A stretch of 25,928 bases of DNA from JANMDR01 sp043760555 (GCA_043760555.1 JAYUOW010000289.1:1-25928), one strand, 5' to 3'. Positions 7,160 to 12,890 are shown, numbered from the stretch's first letter. Program-made: numbers and translations. Notes: generated by a model not told the origin, from the letters alone.

Positions 7160-8350
7160 ATGCCAATCGACTACACAACAAACCCCTACAAAATCCACTC
7201 CCTAGACGGCGGCGGCACTTGGTCGATGATTCAAGCGATAGCTTTAGCCGAGATGTACGGCGATGAAATTCGTGGTCGCGATTTATTGGCGAAGTTCGAT
7301 TTGGTGGCGGCCAACTCTGGCGGCGCATTAGTTGCCGCAGCGCTGATTGAAAACTGTACGTTAGGTGAAATAAAAAACTTCTTTGCCGATCAAGCGGTGT
7401 TGGGACAACTGTTTAATCCGCTGTCTAGGTTTAACCGATTTATGTGGGGTTTAGCTGGTATTGAGCCCCGTTTTTCAACTGAATCAAAGGCGCGTGAGAT
7501 CGCCCGTTTACTACCTTCAGCAGGTTGGCTAGCGTTGGATAAGCTTGCGGTGGCTGGTTGTCATGGTGCACCCGTTGATTTTGTCTTCATGACGTATCAC
7601 TATGATCGTGAACGCGCATCGATGCTGCGCTCAAACACCAAGAGTTTGGCGGGAAGTTTTTCTTCATCCGTTGTCCCAAGTTTGGCAGATGTTGTCCACG
7701 CGTCCTCCACTGCGCCTGTTATGTGGTTCGACAGTCCAGCCGATATTGGTAGCAATCGTTATTGGGATGGCGGACTCTCCGGCTATAACAATCCTTGTTT
7801 AGCGGCAGTAGTGGAGGCGATTGCTAATGGCGTGCCGCGCGAACATATCGCGGTACTTTCACTTGGCACAGGCACAACGCTTTTACCTATCGAACCGCAG
7901 CGCAATAAGTCTTGCCTATTTAAAAAGCGTGGCGACCCCGGCGTTATTGCAGACGTTAAAAAAGCTGCTGTCTCAATTTTGCAAGATCCACCCGATGCAC
8001 ACAGTTTTATCGCGCATTTGTTGATGGGCGGTGAGCTACCTGCAAGCGCTGCTCAATGCCCGCAAACACCAACCCATTTCGTGCGACTGAATCCACTCAT
8101 TCAACCTGTAAAAGAAGGCGATGTTTGGAGGTCTCCAACTGGTTTAAACGAAGCAGAATTTTGCAAGCTAGTTGAAATGGACATGGCGGTGTCGGATAAA
8201 GATAGTGTTGGTCTGATTCAAAAATTTGCTAACGCGTGGATTCGAGGGGATGCCGTTAATCAATCAATTCGCGCTAATCGCGATTTAGCGTGCGAGATTG
8301 GTCGGGCGACGTATCGTGCAGCAAGTGCAGCTTGGAAAGCGATTCCCTGA
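7160..8350 (+). CDS. Patatin-like phospholipase (CapV-like lipase)
   Basis: A 396-residue patatin-family lipid hydrolase predicted to release fatty acids from phospholipids by a Ser-Asp dyad. The oxyanion-hole motif DGGGT (D16-T20) is at the N-terminus. The nucleophile elbow reads ANSGG with Ser53, where the usual first Gly of GxSxG is Ala. The catalytic Asp is D203 in WDGGLSGYNNP. Both dyad residues are present, so the enzyme should be active. AAGGG at 7150-7154 fixes the start at 7160. It lies 82 bp downstream of the membrane coiled-coil gene and is closed by a strong terminator, so those two may form a unit. Patatin lipases of this size serve as effectors in CBASS and other anti-phage systems, but no cyclic-nucleotide synthase lies nearby, so a defence role is inference. 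Confidence 0.88.
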   Translation: MPIDYTTNPYKIHSLDGGGTWSMIQAIALAEMYGDEIRGRDLLAKFDLVAANSGGALVAAALIENCTLGEIKNFFADQAVLGQLFNPLSRFNRFMWGLAGIEPRFSTESKAREIARLLPSAGWLALDKLAVAGCHGAPVDFVFMTYHYDRERASMLRSNTKSLAGSFSSSVVPSLADVVHASSTAPVMWFDSPADIGSNRYWDGGLSGYNNPCLAAVVEAIANGVPREHIAVLSLGTGTTLLPIEPQRNKSCLFKKRGDPGVIADVKKAAVSILQDPPDAHSFIAHLLMGGELPASAAQCPQTPTHFVRLNPLIQPVKEGDVWRSPTGLNEAEFCKLVEMDMAVSDKDSVGLIQKFANAWIRGDAVNQSIRANRDLACEIGRATYRAASAAWKAIP

Positions 8351-8415
8351 TTGCCGTTTGCGCACCCAGAATATGCAGCGCAGCTCAAGGTGGCGAGGCT
8401 AGGTTTACCCTGTTT

Positions 8416-8462
8416 CCCTCATCTTGTCGTAAAGCAATTTACGGTTGGATGAGGGTTTTTTT
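8416..8462 (+). terminator. Intrinsic terminator after the patatin gene
   Basis: CCCTCATC (8416-8423) pairs with GATGAGGG (8448-8455). An inner stem pairs CGTAAA (8428-8433) with TTTACG (8438-8443), and seven T residues follow at 8456-8462. The two-part stem plus T-run is a classic rho-independent terminator 65 bp after the patatin stop. Confidence 0.9.
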
Positions 8463-8602
8463 GTGGGCGAATTCAATGCCGTCGATCCCACAGCTTCACG
8501 CTCGTTTTCAGCCGCGTGGCTAAATGCGCACCACTTTGCGGTTTAGCATCATAAAATGCCATGAAGACGTCCTTGACCCGAAGGTAGTCTCCTAGCGTGA
8601 AA

Positions 8603-8622
8603 AATAGGGCATCTACAGGCAT
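8603..8622. repeat. 37-bp palindromic repeat, copy 2 (right arm only clear)
   Basis: AATAGGGCATCTACAGGCAT matches the right arm of the element well. The expected left arm upstream is strongly degraded, so this copy is probably partly destroyed by later change. Confidence 0.6.
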
Positions 8623-8739
8623 ATCTACTGCGGCGCAGGGCGCGTTGCGTGCGCTAACCAAACGCGCGCGCAACGTACCCTATCAAAACCCATCAATGTC
8701 GCGCATTACGGTGTCGCGCATTAAACAGGCGATGTACCC

Positions 8740-8765
8740 GTAGGGGCGTATTGCATACGCCCTCG
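8740..8765. repeat. GTAGGGGCG palindrome, copy 4
   Basis: GGGCGTAT (8744-8751), TGC, ATACGCCC (8755-8762). Relative to the copies at 3492 and 3688, a C-G pair has changed to T-A on both arms, which keeps the palindrome perfect and suggests the paired structure is maintained. Confidence 0.7.
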
Positions 8766-8997
8766 TGGCACAGGGTGATGCGTGCCAACATCACCGCTGC
8801 GATGCATTTGCCGGCATCAACGTTGTGCCACGAAGCTATACGTGCGGTATCTCAACAAGGTTGCGCTAATGGCTATTGGCCGCGTAGGCAGATGAAGCAT
8901 AGCTCACTCTGCGTTTTCTGTAGATCGCCTATTTTTCCCGCAAGGGGACTACCTTCGGTTCGAGGGCTTCTCCAGCCATTCATGCTTAATTTTTGCG

Positions 8998-9238
8998 TTA
9001 AGCCTGTCGATCATTTTCCGGTGCCGCTATATCCGGCACCATACGTAGGTAACGATCAAAGTCACCGCGATTGCCGCGTGCGGCTTCTGCTTTTAGGTAG
9101 TCCAAGGTCAACACAGACGCCATTTTTTCGGCCGCCGCACTGGCGATGAACTGATTAACCGAAATATCATCGCGCGCCGCGAGCTCTTTAATTTTTTTGG
9201 TGCACGGAGCTGGGTAGTCGGACGGTCAAAGCGGTCAT
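8998..9238 (-). pseudogene. RHH/HicB-type antitoxin, frameshifted in a run of seven A
   Basis: Reading the minus strand from ATG 9238, the protein begins MTALTVRLPSSVHQKN, a ribbon-helix-helix DNA-binding strand, then hits a stop. Removing one base from the seven-A run (T run 9192-9198 on the plus strand) restores KIKELAARDDISVNQFIASA, a normal second RHH helix, followed by an ~50-residue tail ending at TAA 8998. The span of 241 nt is one more than a multiple of three, as expected for a single insertion. The ATG overlaps the stop of the upstream PIN fragment (ATGA). It could be a pseudogene, a sequencing error in the homopolymer, or slippage-dependent expression. RHH antitoxins of this kind usually pair with PIN-domain toxins. 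Confidence 0.7.
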
Positions 9239-9405
9239 GGCGTACTCCTTAAAATAGACAAAAATTGGGCAGGTGTTATCACTGTAACGTTGAGCGATTC
9301 CAAGCGATAAAAGTCTTTGATATTGTGTGTGACCAGATATTCGCAGCCAGCTTTAATGCCTGCGATGGGTTTCGCACCGGAGTCGCACCAACGATGCTTT
9401 CGCGA
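9235..9405 (-). pseudogene. PIN-domain toxin, C-terminal fragment
   Basis: The minus-strand frame ending at TGA (9237-9235) reads IAGIKAGCEYLVTHNIKDF and then RLESLNVTVITPAQFL, which is the C-terminal end of a PIN ribonuclease: a Gly/Cys helix, the LVTHN strand with its conserved Thr and Asn, and the VITPAQFL terminus. About two-thirds of a PIN domain, including the first catalytic Asp, is missing upstream, and there is no start codon before an in-frame stop. The fragment abuts the end of brnA. It overlaps the RHH antitoxin by 4 bp, the usual order for this type of module. It cannot be an active nuclease. Confidence 0.7.
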
Positions 9406-9427
9406 GTTGTGTCACCTAACGAGGTAT

Positions 9428-9709
9428 TCACATGCGCGGCGCGGGCGAATGGGTTTTAAGCCAGTCTTGTAGCGCGGCGTCCATGCGTGTTTGCCAGCCG
9501 TCACCAGTCGCGCGAAAAGTCTGCACAACCTCGGGTGACAAGCGAATGGTGATGCGTTCTTTTGTAGGTGCTTTTTGTGCGCCGCGCAGACCGAGTTTTT
9601 TTAGGAGTGACGCTGGCAATACTTCGTGGGCAGGGATAAATAATGCAGCATCAATCGTTGAAAGATCGCCCACTTCGTCGTCTTCAAGCAAGTTTGAGTT
9701 TGAAACCAT
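9428..9709 (-). CDS. brnA: BrnA-type antitoxin
   Basis: A 93-residue antitoxin of the BrnA (DUF4415) family from ATG 9709. The C-terminal half holds the characteristic RHH segment KERITIRLSPEVVQTFRATG followed by WQTRMDAALQDWL. BrnA binds and neutralises the BrnT ribonuclease and represses the operon through its RHH fold. I chose ATG 9709 because the restored brnT frame ends at 9684, giving the overlap expected of this module; the frame is open further upstream to 9784 because brnT reads through there in another frame. The reading frame looks intact even though its toxin gene is broken, so it could still act as a free repressor or anti-toxin. Confidence 0.8.
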   Translation of the reverse strand: MVSNSNLLEDDEVGDLSTIDAALFIPAHEVLPASLLKKLGLRGAQKAPTKERITIRLSPEVVQTFRATGDGWQTRMDAALQDWLKTHSPAPRM

Positions 9710-9963
9710 GTTTGATATTTTCTCTTGGGTTAGCTTTGCGAAAACTGATGACACGAAATGCCCTTTGTCGTTTCTGCAAAACACAGTACATGCAACCGAC
9801 CTTCAAGATAGCCTATGGCGATGAAGCGCGCTTCGGGATAAATTTTGCGGTCGTCCTGCCAGAATTTAGCAGTGAGAAAATCAAAATCGGCGACCCGCTC
9901 AAAAGATAAATCACGCTCGGCGGCGTTAACCGCCGCTTTTTGAGGGTCGTGAGTAACTTCTAT
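9684..9963 (-). pseudogene. brnT: BrnT-type toxin, start codon lost and frameshifted
   Basis: The minus strand reads EVTHDPQKAAVNAAERDLSF, then WQDDRKIYPEARFIAIGYLE, then RLHVLCFAETTKGI, the BrnT RNase fold. The codon where Met is expected (9963-9961) is ATA, with a stop two codons upstream and no ribosome site. After TTKGI the frame stops early; deleting one T restores RVISFRKANPRENIKHGFK, the usual BrnT C-terminus with its conserved RxIS and RKA motif, ending at TGA 9684 and overlapping brnA. Two independent lesions make a sequencing error less likely than real decay. Confidence 0.75.
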
Positions 9964-10066
9964 GATTCAGACTGTATGCACAAATAGATTGGAAGTAAAG
10001 TGTTGCTTTAGCTGCCCTACGGCCGGAGTACGGCGTAAATTGCGATAATGGTGAGGCCGGATTAAC

Positions 10067-10102
10067 AAATGTAGATACCCGATTCTAGGGCGTCTACAGG
10101 CA
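10067..10102. repeat. 37-bp palindromic repeat, copy 3
   Basis: Left arm AAATGTAGATACCC (10067-10080, first residues degraded), loop GATTCTA and right arm GGGCGTCTACAGGCA (10088-10102). It begins 10 bp beyond the 3' end of the minus-strand TPR gene. Confidence 0.7.
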
Positions 10103-10111
10103 TCTAGCGCA

Positions 10112-10624
10112 TTATTGCAGGGCTTTTTGCGTCGCTTGCACCGCTTCCCGTTCAGCTTCAACCCATTCCACATAACTTATCGCCCAGCTGCGGTACTCTT
10201 CATCGCTGTCTATTTCACGTTGTGATCCTTCCGCAATCTTGTGTTTTAACTTCGCAATTTTTGGAATCCAGCCTAGCGGCCAGAGCAGCGCGTTGATTTG
10301 CCCAGTGGGCGGGTAGTTCGTGGGCGTGGCACAAAGGAAGCGCTTTGCGTACTCATAAGTATGATCGACATTGTTTTGCGCCGCGTACACCGACGCGGCA
10401 ATTTTGAGTGCCTCAACATTGTCCGGATCACCTGCCAACACCCTAAGCGCAAATTCCAGAGCTTTTATCGGTTGGTCATCGCGCCAATACGTATTAGCCA
10501 GCGTCATGAGTGCCATGAAGTCGTCGCCATCTGCCGCTAGTGCCGAATAGCAAAGCGCTTCAATGCCGTGTATGTCGTCGCGGCCCACGCGCCGCGCGAG
10601 TTTAAAGTATGCCCATAATTTCAT
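10112..10624 (-). CDS. Tetratricopeptide-repeat protein
   Basis: A 170-residue soluble protein with TPR-like helical hairpins: AADGDDFMALMTLANTYWRD, then KALEFALRVLAGDPDNVEAL, then AASVYAAQNNVDHTYEYAKR, with the small-residue spacing and DPDN turn of TPRs. No signal peptide or membrane segment is visible. The C-terminus is charged and helical. TPRs mediate protein contacts; no partner is evident. It stands alone, with one copy of the 37-bp palindrome on each side (10067-10102 and 10655-10690). The start ATG at 10624 gives a natural N-terminus, but no strong Shine-Dalgarno is visible. Confidence 0.65.
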   Translation of the reverse strand: MKLWAYFKLARRVGRDDIHGIEALCYSALAADGDDFMALMTLANTYWRDDQPIKALEFALRVLAGDPDNVEALKIAASVYAAQNNVDHTYEYAKRFLCATPTNYPPTGQINALLWPLGWIPKIAKLKHKIAEGSQREIDSDEEYRSWAISYVEWVEAEREAVQATQKALQ

Positions 10625-10654
10625 TGATTCGCTGGGTTCCGTCTAGTGTGATAT

Positions 10655-10690
10655 GCCTGAAGAAAGCCTATTATAGGGTCTCTACAGGTG
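10655..10690. repeat. 37-bp palindromic repeat, copy 4
   Basis: Left arm GCCTGAAGAAAGCC (10655-10668), loop TATTATA and right arm GGGTCTCTACAGGTG (10676-10690). It lies 30 bp upstream of the TPR gene start. Confidence 0.7.
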
Positions 10691-10761
10691 CTTTGGACAA
10701 GTGAACTTGGTGGGTTCTGACGTTGGTAGACGGGTGGTCGCTGGCGCGCTGTTAAGCATAG

Positions 10762-10809
10762 CAATACTGTTTTAAAACAATATTGTTTTAAAACAGTATT
10801 GTTTTAATG
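10762..10809. repeat. Three 16-bp direct repeats that also form a 40-bp perfect palindrome
   Basis: CAATACTGTTTTAAAA (10762-10777), CAATATTGTTTTAAAA (10778-10793) and CAGTATTGTTTTAATG (10794-10809) are tandem units. At the same time 10762-10801 is a perfect 40-bp palindrome centred between 10781 and 10782. It is AT-only except for a few C/G pairs, in an otherwise GC-richer stretch without genes. It could be a repeated operator, or a cruciform-prone repeat. Confidence 0.75.
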
Positions 10810-11293
10810 CCGCTAGCTGAGCGCAGGGCGCCGGGCGATGGCGCGATGGAGATAGATTTCAAGGCGGTGCATGAAAACTAAGAGCCATAGTCTGTGCAAC
10901 ATCAGGCGTGAGACGTACAGATGGCGCCACGCTGATAACCCCTTATGTGGCGCGCGCTAGTTTTAGCGATTCGCGTAATTTCGCTGATTCAAACGGAGGC
11001 AGTCCGTAGGATGGACAACGCTTCACCTGTCCACGGCTTCGTGTACCGCGACAACCTATCGCAACCACGTAGCACCACAGCGCTTTGCGATCACGAATTT
11101 CAATAACATCGGCCAATTACTCATTGTCCACCGACAGCCTGGGCAGATGAGGCGTTGCCCACCCTACGCCAGCTAAGCCCAACAGATTTTAAGTTGTGCC
11201 ACACGTATCAGCTGCTGCGCACACAAATACAAAATCGGAAGTGGTAACATTCCCTTTATTACGGATTCAGATCAATTAGGCGCTCTAAAAATC
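10810..11293. other. Gene-free stretch upstream of brnT
   Basis: No gene is supported. It contains an inverted repeat GCGCCAC (10924-10930) / GTGGCGC (10947-10953) and the second REP-pair element (11006-11167). The last ~120 bp should contain the promoter of the brnT pair; I see no clear -35/-10 that I would defend. Confidence 0.45.
11006..11167. repeat. REP-pair element (copy B)
   Basis: The left end GTAGGATGGACAACG with inner CTGTCCAC and the right end GGGCAGATGAGGCGTTGCCC with ACCCTAC are inverted relatives, like the ends at 3248-3396. Both elements contain AATAACATCG inside. The right end is nearly identical between copies, while the left end of this copy has GGATGGACA in place of GGGTGGGCA, with a matching change TGTCCA in its partner arm. 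Confidence 0.7.
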
Positions 11294-11563
11294 ATGGATT
11301 TTGAATGGGATCAAATCAAGGAAAGTGCAAATCAAAAAAAGCACGGTATTTCTTTCAACGAAGCTAGCGAAGTATTTTCGGATGAATATTCGTCATGTAT
11401 CCCTGATCCAGACCACTCTTATGGGGAAGAGCGTTTTTTGCTATTCGGTATATCGTTAAAAGGAAATTACTTCGTGGTATCTTTCGTCGAACGAATTGCA
11501 GCAGTGCGAATTATCTCAGCCCGCCCAATGACTCGCCAGGAGCGTAAAGCCTATGAACAGTGA
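11294..11563 (+). CDS. brnT: BrnT family toxin (intact)
   Basis: An 89-residue RNase toxin of the BrnT family. It shows the standard start FEWDQIKESANQKKHGISF, the middle PDPDHSYGEERFLLFGIS and the C-terminal VRIISARPMTRQERKAYE, where the Arg and His residues form the proposed active site. Length and both ends agree with the family. BrnT inhibits growth by cleaving RNA and is neutralised by its downstream antitoxin; here the next gene overlaps its 3' end by 11 bp. ATG 11294 is the only sensible start, although no strong Shine-Dalgarno is visible. It is distinct in sequence from the broken brnT at 9684-9963, so it was acquired separately. Confidence 0.88.
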   Translation: MDFEWDQIKESANQKKHGISFNEASEVFSDEYSSCIPDPDHSYGEERFLLFGISLKGNYFVVSFVERIAAVRIISARPMTRQERKAYEQ

Positions 11564-11756
11564 AGATACATTAAGACCAGAATACTCGCCTGAGTTGATT
11601 AAATCAGGTGTGCGTGGCAAATATGCAGCGCGTTATCGAGAGGGCACGAATATCGTGCTGGTCGAGCCAGACTTGCATAAGCTGTTTCCAAGCGCTGAGG
11701 CAGTAAATGGTGCGCTGCGAAAGTTTGCAGAAGAGCATCACATGTTGAGTTCGTGA
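11553..11756 (+). CDS. Small antitoxin partner of BrnT
   Basis: A 67-residue protein whose start overlaps the brnT stop (ATG 11553, TGA 11561-11563). It lacks the BrnA RHH signature. The visible pattern is RPEYSPELIKSGVRGKYAAR, then YREGTNIVLVEPDLHKLFPS and NGALRKFAEEH. Proteins with this GVRGKYA and DLHKxFPS pattern commonly occur immediately downstream of BrnT-like toxins, so I read it as the cognate antitoxin; this rests on recalled context and on the overlap. No DNA-binding domain is obvious. Confidence 0.7.
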   Translation: MNSEDTLRPEYSPELIKSGVRGKYAARYREGTNIVLVEPDLHKLFPSAEAVNGALRKFAEEHHMLSS

Positions 11757-11799
11757 ACGACTGCTGACCAACGCTTTAGGTGCAGTAGTAAAAGGGAAA

Positions 11800-12024
11800 A
11801 TGAACGCTGTCGAATATTATGCAATCGTAAAGCAAGGGCACGTAGCTCTGCCAGAAAACCACCATGTTTGGGACGGCAAAAACGTCAAGGTAATCTTGCT
11901 CGATGCTTCGACCGCTGCGCAGGTGGCAACGTCGGTTGAAGGTGAGGACTTTTTTAGTGCAGCGGGTATTTGGGCGCTTCGCGATGATGTGACCGCATGC
12001 GTCGGATTACGCAAAAAACGCTAA
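11800..12024 (+). CDS. Orphan antitoxin-like protein with replaced C-terminus
   Basis: A 74-residue protein. The first half (MNAVEYYAIVKQGHVALPEN, then VWDGKNVKVILLD) looks like the small swapped-hairpin DNA-binding part of AbrB/DUF2281-type antitoxins. The segment EDFFSAAGIWALRD matches the toxin-contacting motif FFAAAGIW-x-RD often seen before the C-terminus. After it the expected helix is replaced by ACVGLRKKR, which is encoded by a palindromic repeat (12001-12030), and the stop codon TAA lies inside that repeat. No PIN toxin gene follows. It could be a remnant that still binds DNA, or non-functional. Confidence 0.6.
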   Translation: MNAVEYYAIVKQGHVALPENHHVWDGKNVKVILLDASTAAQVATSVEGEDFFSAAGIWALRDDVTACVGLRKKR

Positions 12025-12035
12025 TCCGACCTACG
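12001..12035. repeat. REP-like palindrome at the 3' end of the orphan antitoxin
   Basis: GTCGGATTA (12001-12009) and TAATCCGAC (12022-12030) are perfect inverted arms around CGCAAAAAACGC, followed by CTACG. This is the common GTCGGATTACGC...GCTAATCCGACCTACG REP type. It encodes the last eight codons of the preceding gene and its stop. Confidence 0.75.
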
Positions 12036-12091
12036 CTTCATCGCTAGGTTCAATTACGGAGCAGATAACGCCACGCTCAATGAAGTCAAAT

Positions 12092-12694
12092 TTATTTTTT
12101 GAGGACATGCGTGAGCAGCGCGCTCCACCCCGAAAAAGAGTACCCATCTTGAGTGCCGTAGAAATCTCTCGCGCAACTGTGGTCAGGGTCGGTAATTGCG
12201 CTTGTAAACTCAGCCCAGTTAATTTTTGGCTTGTCCACCCAAAAATCTTTTGTAAAATCGGTGGCAGCAGCTAGTCCCGTTACGAAAGCTAATTTCCCCT
12301 CTTTCAACCGAACGACACCTATGCCCATATTTTTGGCGTACTTCAACGCACTAAGTTGAATGGTTCCCGTGATAGCAAAAGTACCTTTAGTATTATTTTC
12401 GCCAATTTGTTGTAGCTTCGCATGAAACTCCTCTACCTCGGCGACACCGAGTGACGATGCATAGTCTTTGCATTCGAATACCCAAATGATGCTGGGGCTT
12501 TCCATTCCCTTCAGGTGCATTTCAATTGAAATATCTACGACTAGATCGGCTTCTCGCTTAGCTGAGAAATATGATTTTTGTCGGAAAATTCTTGCTGAAT
12601 CTGGTGCGAGCCCCAAATCTCCGCGCTTAAGAATCTCCTTAAGTTGATCGAATACAGCTAACTCATGCGCATTGCCCTTTTTGGTTGTGCTCAC
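12092..12694 (-). CDS. Mrr-like restriction endonuclease (PD-(D/E)xK), solitary
   Basis: A 200-residue predicted endonuclease. Numbering from GTG 12694, a conserved KKGNAHE start (E11) is followed by SYFSAKREADLVVDISIE, with D50 or D54 as the metal ligand. The core strand IIWVFECKDY holds the E74-x-K76 motif, then comes a helix with EVEEFHAKLQQIG. This is the PD-(D/E)xK order of Mrr-type nucleases. GTG 12694 is preceded by AAAAGGG at 7 nt; an alternative ATG 12727 has no such site. No methyltransferase, specificity subunit or helicase lies nearby, so it may act on modified DNA or be a remnant. The last codons fall in an A-rich run (CTC AAA AAA TAA), so a longer C-terminus could have been lost by slippage. 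Confidence 0.7.
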   Translation of the reverse strand: MSTTKKGNAHELAVFDQLKEILKRGDLGLAPDSARIFRQKSYFSAKREADLVVDISIEMHLKGMESPSIIWVFECKDYASSLGVAEVEEFHAKLQQIGENNTKGTFAITGTIQLSALKYAKNMGIGVVRLKEGKLAFVTGLAAATDFTKDFWVDKPKINWAEFTSAITDPDHSCARDFYGTQDGYSFSGWSALLTHVLKK

Positions 12695-12834
12695 CGATCG
12701 ACCCTTTTGAGTTTTGTGCAAAGACACATTTTTGCGGTCACGCTCAGATTAGAGTCTTCCAGTCCTGAGAAGGCGTGCTTTTTGCGCATACTTTAAAACG
12801 AGAGAACTGTAGCATCCTGCTGGGAAATTTAAAA

Positions 12835-12870
12835 GCCTGAAGAAGCCCTAAATTAGGCCATCTTCAGGCA
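12835..12870. repeat. 37-bp palindromic repeat, copy 5
   Basis: GCCTGAAGAAGCCCTA (12835-12850) and TAGGCCATCTTCAGGC (12854-12869) form 16-nt arms with two mismatches. It sits 20 bp beyond the 3' end of yhbY and marks the right edge of the accessory region. Confidence 0.75.
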
Positions 12871-12890
12871 TTCTGTAAACTACCAAAAAC

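Larger units (their letters stand above)
8563..8970. repeat. ~50-bp imperfect inverted repeat enclosing ~300 bp
   Basis: The reverse complement of 8563-8615 and the plus strand at 8921-8970 align over about 50 positions, sharing TAGAT, CCTATTTTTC, and GGACTACCTTCGG-like blocks with scattered mismatches. The inner ends run into arms of the 37-bp palindromic element. The arrangement resembles a decayed MITE or two copies of one element in opposite orientation. Confidence 0.5.
8463..8997. other. Gene-free stretch made of repeats
   Basis: I see no supported gene here. It holds one arm of the 37-bp palindromic element (8603-8622), a GGGCGTAT palindrome (8744-8762) with CGTGGCACA/TGTGCCACG arms beyond it, and a degenerate copy of the GTGGGCAGATGA REP end near 8885-8912. 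It also holds a ~50-bp inverted repeat (8563-8615 against 8921-8970). Open frames crossing these repeats are taken as chance. Confidence 0.5.

Noticed and set aside
7160..8350. CBASS operon
   Set aside because: The patatin resembles CapV, but no CD-NTase or Cap2/Cap3-type gene is encoded on either side in the window.
8751..9149. 132-residue plus-strand open frame
   Set aside because: It runs across palindromic repeats and antisense to the RHH antitoxin remnant; no protein family pattern is seen.
9432..9824. 130-residue plus-strand open frame
   Set aside because: It is antisense to brnA, which has clear family motifs on the minus strand.
10924..10953. Inverted repeat GCGCCAC/GTGGCGC as a terminator
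   Set aside because: It has a 16-nt loop and no T-run on either side, and no gene ends there.
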